A DNA stretch of 64,000 nt from assembly GCA_934541105.1 (NCBI GenBank), contig CAKTDA010000003.1, forward strand, positions 488,655 through 552,654, written 5' to 3'. Source of the stretch: an uncultured Luteitalea sp. (GTDB lineage: Bacteria > Acidobacteriota > Vicinamibacteria > Vicinamibacterales > Vicinamibacteraceae). Both the position numbers and the translations under genes were made by a program. Shown here piece by piece: positions 40,045 through 49,609 of this stretch (the stretch's first letter is position 1; the number at the start of each line of letters is the position of its first letter). The notes under the pieces are model-generated. The model was not told where the DNA came from, made no database searches, and worked only from the letters and a program-made list of their open reading frames with translations.

Positions 40045-42192
40045 CTATCTGATGGAAATCCCGAACTGCGCTGACGTGCCGGGCATCGGGTATCCAGGCC
40101 TGAACGCGTAGTCGGATCCGAACAGGTTCTCGACGGCGACGAACGCCTCGAGCCTGTCGTCGAGCACGGGCAGCCGCCAGGACGGACGCACGTTCACGAC
40201 CGTGAAGGCGTCCACGTGCGCGAGGTCGGCTGCGGCCGGCGTGCGCGCCCGCCCGAGGACGTCCATGCCCGACTGCGACTGGGCGTCGAGTGCGACGCGC
40301 AGCCGGCCGACGCTGCCCGAGATGCCGAGCGTGAACGCCGCCTCGGGCGTGTACGGGATGCCGCGTCTCGATGGGTCGAGGAGCGTGAGGCCGCCGAACA
40401 CCTGCCAGCCGCGCGCCACGCGCTGCTGCACCGCGACTTCCGCGCCCTGCACCCGGTAGGACCCGAGGTTCAGGAACGACGGCCGCGTCACGACCGGCGG
40501 GAAGGCGAAGACGTACCGGTTGTGTCGTCGGTCGACGAACACCGCGACGTCGATCGTCGTCGACGAGGTCGGTGCCGCCATCACGCCGGCTTCGACGTGG
40601 TCCAGCGTCTCTGCCGAGAGGTCCCGCCACGACTGCCCCAGCGGCGGAATCAGCGTGGAGAGCACCGCGACCTCCAGTCCCGGATAGTTCACGCCCCTCG
40701 CATAGCCGGCGCGTACGGCCACCGGCACCCGCGCGTGCAGCACGACGCCGGCGTGTGGCGCAATCTCGGTGTCGAACTCGGAGTGTTCGTAGAGTCGCAC
40801 CCCAGCCGACGGCGTGACGCGCCACCCGGCTGGCAGCGCGAACGTGTGATCGACGGCGACGTGGGGCGACACGATCGTCAACGCGTCGCCGTCGAACGAT
40901 CCCGGCGATGCAGGCGGCGCCGGCAGGAACTGCGCGTTGCCGTCGATGCGGTCGACCGTCAGTCCGCCGGTGATGGTGCCGCCGCTCCATGCGCGCACCT
41001 GCTCGCGCCAGCGCAGGCCCGTCAGCGCGAACTGCGTCAGGGTGTCGTCGTCGGGCGGCAGTTGCCCGAACCAGTCGCCGCGGCCGGTGTTCCGGTAGGC
41101 CGTGACGCTGCCGCGTGCCGCCGTCGTCTCGTGCGATACGCCTGCGGCGAGCAGCGTGCCCGTGGTCTCGTAACGTCCCGTCCGCGTCTCGGGCCTGCCG
41201 ACTTCGCCCGGATCGGTGGCGGCGTTGTCCACGTGCAGCACGCGGGCGTCGGCACGCCAGTGCGCACTGACGCGATGGCCGACGCGCAGCGCCACGTTCG
41301 CAAGCCGGCCATCGGCCTCAGGACGATGACCGTCCGATCGCGCGAAGCCCTGCGCCAGCGAGAAGTCCCAGGCGCGCGTCCTGCCGCTGGCGCTCGCCTG
41401 CTGGACGAGCGTGGCGAAGGAGCCGCCGCTCACCTGCACCGAGCCTTCGAAACCATCGGCTGCCGGTACCGCCGAGTCGATGGCAATCGCGGACAGGGCG
41501 TTGCCGAACGCCTGCGGCTGCGGGCCCTTGTGGACCGTGATGCGATCGATCCCGTTGACGGGCAGCAGGTCGAGCAGCGGGTGGTTCCAGAGCCCCATGT
41601 AGAAGGGCACGCCGTCCACGTACGTCTTGATCTCGCTGCCCGGCCGGCTCGCGCCGATGCCGCGGACGTGGACCGAGCCGCCTTCCGCACCGCCGAAGGA
41701 ACCCACCGGGTTGAAGCGCGAGATCGTCACGCCGGGCGTCCGCCGAAGGGCCGACGCCAGGTCCACGGCCCCGAGGCTCTCGACCTGCGCGGCCGAGACG
41801 ACCGTCTGCGTGCCCGCAAAGGCATCGAACGTCGTCGTGTCGACGATTGGCGGCGTGACGCGCAGGTACTCGACCACCGGCTCGACGTCGAGGACGATGC
41901 GCAGCGGCATCCCGGCAGGATTGGCACTGACGCTCGCGGTGCGGAATCGCGCCCGCTCGACGAGGACCGTCGCCGCGGGCGTCTCCGCCGCGAGAACGAA
42001 CCGGCCGTCGGCATCGGTCAGCGTGGAGGATTCACCGATCGTGACGCGGGCGCCCGCGATCGGCCCGCCTGCCGTGTCCACGACCTGGCCGGCGATCGTG
42101 ACCGCCGGCTGGGCGACGCTGACGGCTGGGGCAGCAAGGAAGATGACGACCGCGAGGAGCGCGGCGAGGAGACGATTCGAACCCGGAGACAT
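40045..42192 (-). CDS. TonB-dependent receptor with carboxypeptidase-like N-domain
   Basis: This 715-residue outer-membrane receptor starts at ATG 42192; the frame above it lies over the hydrolase end. It has a signal peptide (LLAALLAVVIFLAAPAVSVAQ), a carboxypeptidase-regulatory-like domain (about 28-110; GQVVDTAGGPIAGARVTIG), and a plug with ALRRTPGVTISRF and HVRGIGASRPGSEIKTYVD. A barrel ends in FAVENLFGSDYAFRPGYPMPG-like sequence and the terminus QFGISIR. It is shorter than Oar or SusC proteins and closer to siderophore or cobalamin receptors. It sits 44 bp after a Tat-exported hydrolase gene on the same strand. Ligand unknown. Confidence 0.9.
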   Translation of the reverse strand: MSPGSNRLLAALLAVVIFLAAPAVSVAQPAVTIAGQVVDTAGGPIAGARVTIGESSTLTDADGRFVLAAETPAATVLVERARFRTASVSANPAGMPLRIVLDVEPVVEYLRVTPPIVDTTTFDAFAGTQTVVSAAQVESLGAVDLASALRRTPGVTISRFNPVGSFGGAEGGSVHVRGIGASRPGSEIKTYVDGVPFYMGLWNHPLLDLLPVNGIDRITVHKGPQPQAFGNALSAIAIDSAVPAADGFEGSVQVSGGSFATLVQQASASGRTRAWDFSLAQGFARSDGHRPEADGRLANVALRVGHRVSAHWRADARVLHVDNAATDPGEVGRPETRTGRYETTGTLLAAGVSHETTAARGSVTAYRNTGRGDWFGQLPPDDDTLTQFALTGLRWREQVRAWSGGTITGGLTVDRIDGNAQFLPAPPASPGSFDGDALTIVSPHVAVDHTFALPAGWRVTPSAGVRLYEHSEFDTEIAPHAGVVLHARVPVAVRAGYARGVNYPGLEVAVLSTLIPPLGQSWRDLSAETLDHVEAGVMAAPTSSTTIDVAVFVDRRHNRYVFAFPPVVTRPSFLNLGSYRVQGAEVAVQQRVARGWQVFGGLTLLDPSRRGIPYTPEAAFTLGISGSVGRLRVALDAQSQSGMDVLGRARTPAAADLAHVDAFTVVNVRPSWRLPVLDDRLEAFVAVENLFGSDYAFRPGYPMPGTSAQFGISIR

Positions 42193-42236
42193 CGAGGACT
42201 CTTCCGAACGAGGCACGTGCGGCGCGACCGCGCCAC

Positions 42237-43526
42237 TCAGACGAACCGCTCGAGCCAGGCCCACGCTTCGGCCTGCATCGCGGTGTCGAACCGGTGCGGC
42301 GTGTCGTAGAGGCGCGTGCGGCAGTTGTCGGCGACGCCGGCCTTGGCGTAGCACGCATTCAGCTTCGCGTGCGCGGCGGCCACGCCTTCCTGATCGAAGA
42401 GCGTGTCCTTCGCGCCGCTGATGACGAGCAGCGGCCGCGGCATGGCCAGCGCCGCGACGTCAGGATAGTCGAGGTGCCGATACAGGCCGGGCACCACCTT
42501 CGTGTGCCCGATCGTGTGGCGTACGTGCCTGCGCAGCTGGGTCGGGAACGACGTCATCCAGCAGACGGCGACCGCGGCCTTGACGCGGTCGTCAATCGCG
42601 GCAAGGTGTGCGGCGCGCAGGGAGCCGACCGAGAGGCCGACGCAGCCGATGCGCGAGGGATCCACGTCGGTACGCGTCCGCAGGTAGTCCACCGTCCGCA
42701 CATCGTCCCAGAACATGACGCCGGGCCACGTGAAGCCGGCCGAGTAGATGGTCCGGCCGACGAGCTGCTCGTTCTGGCTCGCGCGCGTGTTGAACGCATC
42801 GACACGATCCACCGGCATCGTCGACGGACGATCGCGCCAGTCGGCGGGATCGTCGTCGTGCAGCAGGCGGCGGTCGCCCCAGTAGAACATGTCGATCGTG
42901 ATCACGACGTAGCCGCGGCGCACGAGATCGATCGCGATGCTGCGCCCGCCGTAGTAGCGCGCACGGAAGTCGCGGAGGATCGCGTGCTCGTGCTCCTGTT
43001 CGACGAGCTTCTCCTTGCCCCACAGGTAGAAGCCGCCATGGTCGTGCAGGGCCACGATTGCCGGCCGCGGCGCCGCGGCGTCCTTCGGCACGAGCACGAG
43101 CGCCGGCACGCGCACGTCCGGCGTGGTGCTGAAGACGACGTGCTCGCGGACGTAGTCGCCGCAGTCCACGCGGGCCGTCACCTCGGGTGCCGGGTCACAG
43201 GGCGCGGGGCTGTAGTGCAGCAGATCCAGCAGCCGCGCGCGCGCAATGGCGCGCCACTCCGCAACGTCGCGGAACCTGTCCTTCAGGAACGAGAGCGGGA
43301 ACTCGCCCGTGACGGCCTGGCTCGCGATGAACGGGTAGAGGGAGCCGACGTCGGAGGCCGCGGGTGCGGCTGCCTGTGAGGCGACGGTGGACGCGGCGAT
43401 CCTGCCCGTCGGCACGAACGGCACGGCACCGGCGATTGCCGTCGCCTGCAGGAAGCGCCGCCTGTCCACGCGGGCGGCCTGCAGCGACGAGTCAGCGGCC
43501 CGCGCCCTGCGCGATGCGTGAGACAT
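42237..43526 (-). CDS. Tat-exported alpha/beta-hydrolase
   Basis: ATG 43526 begins a 429-residue protein with a twin-arginine signal (VDRRRFLQATAIAGAVPF, residues about 23-40). The hydrolase core has the nucleophile in GCVGLSVGSLRAAH, an acid in ISGAKDTLFDQEG and a His in YDTPHRF near the end. The order fits the dienelactone-hydrolase/acetyl-xylan-esterase-like clan. Tat export implies folding before secretion. It precedes the TonB receptor by 44 bp and follows the acyltransferase gene by 56 bp on the same strand, so the three may be one transcript. Substrate unknown. Confidence 0.83.
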   Translation of the reverse strand: MSHASRRARAADSSLQAARVDRRRFLQATAIAGAVPFVPTGRIAASTVASQAAAPAASDVGSLYPFIASQAVTGEFPLSFLKDRFRDVAEWRAIARARLLDLLHYSPAPCDPAPEVTARVDCGDYVREHVVFSTTPDVRVPALVLVPKDAAAPRPAIVALHDHGGFYLWGKEKLVEQEHEHAILRDFRARYYGGRSIAIDLVRRGYVVITIDMFYWGDRRLLHDDDPADWRDRPSTMPVDRVDAFNTRASQNEQLVGRTIYSAGFTWPGVMFWDDVRTVDYLRTRTDVDPSRIGCVGLSVGSLRAAHLAAIDDRVKAAVAVCWMTSFPTQLRRHVRHTIGHTKVVPGLYRHLDYPDVAALAMPRPLLVISGAKDTLFDQEGVAAAHAKLNACYAKAGVADNCRTRLYDTPHRFDTAMQAEAWAWLERFV

Positions 43527-43582
43527 GCGCCTGATCCTGTCGCACTCGCACGAGCAGAGCAATCAGGATCGGTGAACGAGCC

Positions 43583-44299
43583 CTACTTGATCTCGCGGCC
43601 GAACGCGGCCTCGACGAACCGCGAGTACTCGCCCTGGGTACGCGACAGCCCGCGACGCAGGCTGTCGAGTTCGGCGATGCACGGCTGGCGGAGCCCGTGG
43701 TACTCGAGCGGTGGCCCGACGCGCTCGAAGTCGAGGCCGAAGCGTTCGAGCAGGCGGAGCAGCGCCGGTGCCATCGCGGCACACAGGTGCGTCACGCCGT
43801 GCGCACTTGCGAGCGTGGCCACGCCGCGGAAGAGGCCGAGCGTCATGTGCGGGGCGAGGCGGCGGGCGTCGGCGGCGCTGAGGTCCACGTCCACGTCGGG
43901 GTAGAGTTCTTCACCGGCGCGCCGCCTGAACGCCTTCGACACCGCATACCGCGAGATCTCCGCCGTCGTCGACTGCGGCAGCTCCGCAAGCCGGCGTTGC
44001 TCGGCCGGGCCCAGCAGGTGCCAGATCGGCAGGTCGTCGAGCCCGCGATTGGGGGCAGGCAGGATCAGCCGCACGCACCCGGCCACTTCGTCGGTGGGCC
44101 GGTAGTTCAGGACGGCATGGACCGAGTGGGCATCGTAGGCGTCGGTCTCGCGCTGGTCCGTGTGCGTCGCCGCATCCTCGAACGCGTGCTCCACGCAGTA
44201 GACCTGGTAGCGCAGTGCGTACGCCGCCTCGAGCAGGTCTCGCGTGGCTGCCGGCTTCACCTCGAAGTATCGCTGGTACAGCGCTGATAGATCGTCCAC
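43583..44299 (-). CDS. PEP-CTERM/exosortase-associated acyltransferase
   Basis: The start is GTG at 44299, five bases after GGGGAG; a longer upstream frame lacks homology. The 238-residue protein resembles the N-acyl amino acid synthase-like proteins that accompany PEP-CTERM/exosortase loci. Supporting segments are AYALRYQVYCVEHAFE, EVAGCVRLILPA and AEISRYAVSKAFRRR. This GNAT-type fold uses acyl-carrier donors. A PEP-CTERM protein is encoded at 59488, but no exosortase gene lies in the window. It is divergent from the DUF5916 gene across 130 bp. The product it makes is unknown. Confidence 0.78.
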   Translation of the reverse strand: MDDLSALYQRYFEVKPAATRDLLEAAYALRYQVYCVEHAFEDAATHTDQRETDAYDAHSVHAVLNYRPTDEVAGCVRLILPAPNRGLDDLPIWHLLGPAEQRRLAELPQSTTAEISRYAVSKAFRRRAGEELYPDVDVDLSAADARRLAPHMTLGLFRGVATLASAHGVTHLCAAMAPALLRLLERFGLDFERVGPPLEYHGLRQPCIAELDSLRRGLSRTQGEYSRFVEAAFGREIK

Positions 44300-44429
44300 G
44301 CCGCTCCCCGTGACTCCCCTGACCTGCCATAGCCTACATGCCCCACTCGCGGTCGGCGATCGAAAATGAGCCGCGAAATCTCTGCCGTTTCGGTGGCTCG
44401 GCCTTGTCGGTCCCGATGAGGGGCGTGTA

Positions 44430-46724
44430 ATGTCAGCCGCGAGCAATGCCGATGCTGACGACGGATCGACACACATCGTGATGCCGCGCTCGGCATTTCC
44501 CGGCCCCGCCGGCCGGTCGCGTGGGGTGGCATGCGCGGCATTCCTTCAGGCCCTGTCGGTGGCGGCGATGCTCGTGGCCGGTGCGTCGCCGGCATCGGCC
44601 CAGGACGACGCTCGGCCGGACCTGCCGACCCCAGATCAACTGAACGTGCACGTGGTCCCCGGCGGTGAGACGATCAGGCTGGACGGGGTCCTCGACGAGC
44701 CGGTGTGGCAGCAGGCGGTGCCCGCGACCAGGTTCTGGCAGTATGCGCCGCTCGATCGGGTGCCCGCCAGCGAGCACACCGAAGTGCGGGTCGTGCAGGA
44801 CGACCGGGCCCTCTACTTCGGCATCATCTGTCACGACCGCGATCCCGAGGGTCTGATCGCTCTCGACATGCGGCGCGACGCACCGCTGTCGAACGACGAC
44901 TACGTCGGCATCTACCTCGACACCTACCACGACCACCGGAACTTCTACTACTTCTCCACGAACATCCTCGGCACGCGCCGTGACGGCATCGTCACCGACG
45001 CACGTTCCTACAACACCGCGTGGAACGGCATCTGGGACGTCAGGACGCAGGTGACCGATCGCGGCTGGACGGCGGAGTTCCGCATCCCGTTCTCGACGCT
45101 CCGCTTCGGGGGCGCGCAGCCGATGACGTGGGGGCTTCAGCTCAGTCGCGCGATCCGTCGCAGGCAGGAGTCGGACTACTGGGCGCCGATTCCGCGGTGG
45201 CTCGGCGGCCGCGCGACGTGGCGGGCCGAGCTGTTCGGCCAGCTCGTGGGCATCCGCACCGACGGCCAGTACGCCAAATGGGAAGCCGAGCCTTACGTGC
45301 TCGCCGGCGCCAGGCGCAGGTACCACCCCTCGTCGTCGGACCCGCGGTTTGATGCCGGCGGGGAGGTGCTCTACGACTTCACCCCGAACCTCCGCGGGAC
45401 GATGTCGGTCCGCACCGACTTCGCGCAGGTGGAAGCCGACCAGGAGGTGATCAACTTCACGCGGTTTCCGTTGTTCTTCCCGGAACGCCGCGACTTCTTC
45501 CTGGAGGATGCCGGCCTGTTCGCCGTCGGCCTCGAGGAGGAGATGATGATGTTCTACAGCCGCCGGATCGGGCTGTCGGACGGGCAGGAGGTGCCCATCC
45601 TCGCCGCGGGCAAGCTGTCGGGCCGGATCGGGGAGTACTCGGTGGGCGTGATGAACGTGCAGACCGACGGCACCGACCTGTTGCGGCCGGACGGATCGAC
45701 GACGGCGGAGCCGTCCACCAACTACAGCGTGCTGCGCGTGAAGCGCAACCTGTTCACCAACAGCAGCATCGGCGCCATCGTCACCAACAGGCAGGGCAGC
45801 GGCGCCGACTTCAGCCGGCTTGCCGGCGTGGACGGCAACTTCTGGTTCAACCCGGCGTTGAAGGGCGAGCTGCTCGTGGCGCACACGTTCAACCCGGGGC
45901 GCCGCGGCGACGACACGCTCGGCATCGGCCGCCTCCTGTACTCCAGGCAGAACGTCGTGGCCGACGTCCGCTACTACGCGGTCGGCCCCGACTTCGTGCC
46001 GGACATGGGATTTGTCACGCAGAACGACCTGCGCCGGACGTCGGCCGATGCGTCCTATACGCACTGGATCAACCGCGCCGGCATCCGCAACGCCGTGTAC
46101 TCGGGTGCCGTCGTCTACGACACCTTCCACGACCACGGCTTCTACGGACAGCGCGGGTCGGCCGGCATCGACCTGACGATGGACTCCAACGACAAGGCGG
46201 CATACGCGTTCGAGCCGGCCCGCGAGCGCATCGTCGCGCCGTTCACGGTGGGCCCGATCGCGATTCAGCCTGGCGACTACACGAACAGGTCCCACGCGGT
46301 CACGTTCTCGAGCAATGCCAGCCGCCCGGTGTCCGGCGTCGTGGGGTTTACCGCGATGGAGTACTGGGGAGGCGACCGCCAGCAACTGCTCGTGTCCACG
46401 AACGTCCACCCGACCGCCAACCTGTCGGTGGACCTGATCTACACGCACAACGCGGTCGAGCACCCGCGCGGCGCCTTCGACACGACCACGGTCAGCAACC
46501 GCGTGCTGTATGCGTTCACGACCAACGTGTTCGTGAAGTCGTTCGTCCAGTGGAACGACCTCGACGAACGGCTGTCGGCGAACCTCCTGCTCGGCTGGGA
46601 GTACCGGCCGGGCAGCGAGTTCTATCTCGTGTACGACGACGTCAGGGATCGCTTCGCCTCGCCCGCACTCTCGCCACGCGGCCGGCTCCTGCTGGCCAAG
46701 TGGACCTACAAGTTCCGCTTCTGA
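44430..46724 (+). CDS. DUF5916 outer-membrane protein with CBM9-like N-domain
   Basis: This 764-residue exported protein has a hydrophobic leader (about 30-55, ALSVAAMLVAGASPASAQ), a carbohydrate-binding module family 9-like domain (about 70-260; IRLDGVLDEPVWQQA, NDDYVGIYLDTYHDH) and a large C-terminal barrel-like region with RFPLFFPERRDFFLEDAGLF, the hallmark of DUF5916. It ends in an aromatic-rich strand, KWTYKFRF. ATG 44430 follows GAGGGG by six bases. Such proteins are common in soil Acidobacteriota and Bacteroidetes, probably at the outer membrane; their role is not established. The MFS gene 31 bp downstream may be co-transcribed. Confidence 0.85.
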   Translation: MSAASNADADDGSTHIVMPRSAFPGPAGRSRGVACAAFLQALSVAAMLVAGASPASAQDDARPDLPTPDQLNVHVVPGGETIRLDGVLDEPVWQQAVPATRFWQYAPLDRVPASEHTEVRVVQDDRALYFGIICHDRDPEGLIALDMRRDAPLSNDDYVGIYLDTYHDHRNFYYFSTNILGTRRDGIVTDARSYNTAWNGIWDVRTQVTDRGWTAEFRIPFSTLRFGGAQPMTWGLQLSRAIRRRQESDYWAPIPRWLGGRATWRAELFGQLVGIRTDGQYAKWEAEPYVLAGARRRYHPSSSDPRFDAGGEVLYDFTPNLRGTMSVRTDFAQVEADQEVINFTRFPLFFPERRDFFLEDAGLFAVGLEEEMMMFYSRRIGLSDGQEVPILAAGKLSGRIGEYSVGVMNVQTDGTDLLRPDGSTTAEPSTNYSVLRVKRNLFTNSSIGAIVTNRQGSGADFSRLAGVDGNFWFNPALKGELLVAHTFNPGRRGDDTLGIGRLLYSRQNVVADVRYYAVGPDFVPDMGFVTQNDLRRTSADASYTHWINRAGIRNAVYSGAVVYDTFHDHGFYGQRGSAGIDLTMDSNDKAAYAFEPARERIVAPFTVGPIAIQPGDYTNRSHAVTFSSNASRPVSGVVGFTAMEYWGGDRQQLLVSTNVHPTANLSVDLIYTHNAVEHPRGAFDTTTVSNRVLYAFTTNVFVKSFVQWNDLDERLSANLLLGWEYRPGSEFYLVYDDVRDRFASPALSPRGRLLLAKWTYKFRF

Positions 46725-46755
46725 CGTCTCGCACGCGCGCCACGCACCGAACACC

Positions 46756-47994
46756 ATGCACGAGACCACTGCCACGGCTGCCAATCACGGCGAAGGTGAC
46801 ATCCGCTACGCCGGCTGGAAGGTGGCGGGCGCCGCGTCGCTCGGCGTCTTCGTCGGCTTCGCGTCCCTGTTCGTCTACACGTTCGGCATCTTCCTCAAGC
46901 CGCTCGCCGAGGAGTTCGGCTGGTCGCGCCAGGGGGTGTCGGCGGCTTTCGGCGTCGCGGCGATGTGCATTGCGGTGTGCTCGCCGCTGCTCGGCCTCGC
47001 CCTCGATCGCTTCGGCCCGGTGCGCGTCATCGCGCCGTGCGTGGCGGTGTTCGGGCTGGCGTTTGCGTCGCTCGGGGCGATGCAGGGCTCGATCTGGCAC
47101 TTCTACGCGATCTGCGCGGTGCTGGGGTGCGTCGGCAACGGCACGGCGCACATGGCCTACTCGCGCGCCGTCGCGACATGGTTCACGGCGCGCCGCGGCC
47201 TGGCCCTTGCCGTGATGATGTGCGGCGGCGCGACCGGCGCGCTGGTCCTGCCGCCGCTGGCCCAGGCCCTCGTCGATGCGATCGGCTGGCGTCGTACGTT
47301 CGTCGTGCTCGGCGTCTGCGTCCTCGGCGTGGGGCTGCCCAACGTGATTGCGTTCGTGCGCGAGCGGTCGCACGACGCCGCGGGCCGCATGGCGAACGCG
47401 GCGGGCTCGACCGTGCGCGCGGCCGTGACGACCTACCCGTTCTGGCTGCTCGTTGTCGTGCTGTTCATCAGTTCGATTGCCCAGAACGGCGCGCTGGCGC
47501 ACCTGCCGGCCCTGCTGAGCGACCGCGGCGTCGGGTCGGGCGGGGCCGCTGCCGCACTGTCGGCGATGGGCGCGGCGAGCCTCCTCGGCCGGCTCACGAC
47601 GGGCTGGTTCCTCGATCGGTACTGGGCAGCTTACGTGTCGTGCGCGCTGCTGATGCTGGCCGCCCTCGGCGTCCTGCTGCTGACCTCGGCCCAGACGCTC
47701 GGCCAGGGCGTGGCGGCCGCGGCCCTCATCGGCTTCGGCATGGGCGGGGAGGCCGACGTGACGCCCTACCTGCTCGCGCGGTACTACGGTCTCCGGTCGT
47801 TCGCGACGCTCTACGGGTGGACGTGGACGGCCTACGCCGTTGCGGGCGCGGTCGGCCCGGTGCTCATGGGACGCGCGTTCGACGCGCAGGGGTCCTACGC
47901 GGGCTTGCTGGCATGGATGGCCCTCGGCACCGCCTTCACGGGCGTGCTCATGCTGACGCTGCCGCGCCGCCCGGCGGCGGACGCCGCTCATTGA
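46756..47994 (+). CDS. MFS transporter, monocarboxylate/oxalate-formate type
   Basis: This 412-residue protein has about twelve membrane helices. The first carries FVGFASLFVYTFGIFLKPL and is followed by EEFGWSRQGVSAAFG, the start typical of the MCT/oxalate-formate antiporter branch. LLGLALDRFGPVRV forms the motif-A loop and later helices hold GFGMGGEADVTPYLLARYYG. These carriers move small organic acids. It lies 31 bp after the DUF5916 gene and 85 bp before the antiporter. Transporter class confident, substrate not. Confidence 0.88.
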   Translation: MHETTATAANHGEGDIRYAGWKVAGAASLGVFVGFASLFVYTFGIFLKPLAEEFGWSRQGVSAAFGVAAMCIAVCSPLLGLALDRFGPVRVIAPCVAVFGLAFASLGAMQGSIWHFYAICAVLGCVGNGTAHMAYSRAVATWFTARRGLALAVMMCGGATGALVLPPLAQALVDAIGWRRTFVVLGVCVLGVGLPNVIAFVRERSHDAAGRMANAAGSTVRAAVTTYPFWLLVVVLFISSIAQNGALAHLPALLSDRGVGSGGAAAALSAMGAASLLGRLTTGWFLDRYWAAYVSCALLMLAALGVLLLTSAQTLGQGVAAAALIGFGMGGEADVTPYLLARYYGLRSFATLYGWTWTAYAVAGAVGPVLMGRAFDAQGSYAGLLAWMALGTAFTGVLMLTLPRRPAADAAH

Positions 47995-48079
47995 CGGCCG
48001 GACCGGCCGCGCGTCGAACCCCCACGCCCTCGAAGGCTTGGTGAGCCGCAGGGAGGGAGGACACAATACTCGCCACTTC

Positions 48080-49609
48080 ATGCGCGAGTACCTGGAGCAG
48101 CTCCTCATCGTCCTGGCCATCGGCTCCGGCATCGCCATCCTGGCCAAGCGTGTCAACGCGCCCTACAACGTCGCGCTCGTCATCGTCGGCCTCCTGCTCG
48201 TCCTGATGGACGTGCTGCCGCGCACGACGATGGACCCGAACGTCGTGCTGCTGCTGTTCCTGCCGATTCTCGTGTTCCAGGGTGCGTTGTCGGCAGACGA
48301 CGTCAGCATGAAGCGGGCGGCGCGCCCGATCCTGGCGCTGGCCGTGCCAGGCGTGGCCATCTCGCTCGTCGCCACCGCCACGCTGGCGGCATGGGAGATC
48401 GGGCTGCCGTTCGCGGTGGCCCTGCTGCTCGGCGCGGTCCTCGCCATCACCGACACGGTGAGCGTGCTGCTGGCGTTCCGCAGCGTCCGCGTGCCCCACA
48501 AGCTGGCCGCGATCATGGAGGGCGAGAGCCTCTTCAACGACGGGACGGCGCTCGTGCTCGTGTCGGTGTGCGCGACCGTGGTGATGCAGGGCTACGCCGA
48601 TCCCGCCGCCATCGCCCGCTCGCTGCTCGTGGCGATCGTCGCCGGCGTGCTGCTCGGCGCCATCGGCGGCACCGTCGGCGCCCTCGTGCTGCGCTTCGCT
48701 CCCGACGACCTGACCGCCATCCTGGCGTCGCTCGTTGCCGTGTTCGCCACGGCACTGCTCACCGAGCACCTCCATGGATCGGCGGTCATCGCCGTCGTCG
48801 TCGCCGGCGTGCTGGTCGGCCACGAGATGCGCACGCACCTCGAGCCGTCGCGCGTGCTGTCGTTGCAGGGGTTCTGGGAAGTGGCCGCGTTCGTGATCAA
48901 CGTGTGGCTGTTCCTGCTCGTCGGCATCCAGTTGAGCGGCGACATGCTCGTACGCGAGGCCTGGCCGATCCTGCTGGCCGTGGTGGCGCTGCACGCGGGG
49001 CGCGCCATTGCCGTGTACGTCTGCTTCGGCGCGCTGCACCTCTCGGGCGAGGGCGTGCCGTGGCGATGGCAGCACGTCATGGTGTTCGGCAACGTCAAGG
49101 GCGCGCTCTCGATGGCCGCGGTGCTGGCGCTGCCGCAGGACATCCCGTACCGCGAGCGGCTCATCGCCATCGTCTTCGGTGTCACGCTGGTCACGCTGCT
49201 GACGCAGGCGCTGCCATTCCGGCGGTTCCTCACCTGGCTCGGTGTGGCGGCCGAACCCGAGTCGCGCGAGGTGGACAATGGCCGCGCCGTGCTGATCGGC
49301 GCGCGGCGGGCCCAGCTCGAACTGGATCAGTTGCTCGCCACCGGCCTCATCTCGCGCCGCGAGCACGCCGAACGGCATGCCGCCTTCCAGCGCGACATCA
49401 TCGGGGCCGAGCGCACGCTGCGCACCGCCGGCGCCCACTCGAATCACGACGTCGTCCTGCCTGCCGTGGTGATCGCGCAGAAGGCCGCCATCCTCGACGC
49501 CGCCAGGCGCGGCCTCATCACCGAGAGGACCGCCGGCGACCATGTCGCCGCCCTCGACGCGAAGTTCCTCGAGGTGACCGCAGGCGGGCGACAACCGGAG
49601 CACGAATGA
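48080..49609 (+). CDS. CPA1-family sodium(potassium)/proton antiporter
   Basis: This 509-residue protein has about twelve or thirteen membrane helices and the CPA1 signatures GESLFNDGTALVLV (the ion-binding Asn-Asp pair) and GNVKGALSMAAVLALP. About 100 charged residues after the last helix (from about 400) form a cytoplasmic tail. ATG 48080 begins the first helix; 14 codons upstream were dropped. The stop overlaps the ATG of an RCK-domain gene (ATGA), so channel and regulator are made together. NhaP-type antiporters exchange Na+ or K+ for H+; an RCK partner points to K+/H+ exchange controlled by nucleotide binding, which is inference. Confidence 0.9.
   Translation: MREYLEQLLIVLAIGSGIAILAKRVNAPYNVALVIVGLLLVLMDVLPRTTMDPNVVLLLFLPILVFQGALSADDVSMKRAARPILALAVPGVAISLVATATLAAWEIGLPFAVALLLGAVLAITDTVSVLLAFRSVRVPHKLAAIMEGESLFNDGTALVLVSVCATVVMQGYADPAAIARSLLVAIVAGVLLGAIGGTVGALVLRFAPDDLTAILASLVAVFATALLTEHLHGSAVIAVVVAGVLVGHEMRTHLEPSRVLSLQGFWEVAAFVINVWLFLLVGIQLSGDMLVREAWPILLAVVALHAGRAIAVYVCFGALHLSGEGVPWRWQHVMVFGNVKGALSMAAVLALPQDIPYRERLIAIVFGVTLVTLLTQALPFRRFLTWLGVAAEPESREVDNGRAVLIGARRAQLELDQLLATGLISRREHAERHAAFQRDIIGAERTLRTAGAHSNHDVVLPAVVIAQKAAILDAARRGLITERTAGDHVAALDAKFLEVTAGGRQPEHE

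Noticed and set aside
44433..46784. Minus-strand frame opposite the DUF5916 gene
   Set aside because: Antisense shadow; the plus strand carries recognisable motifs.
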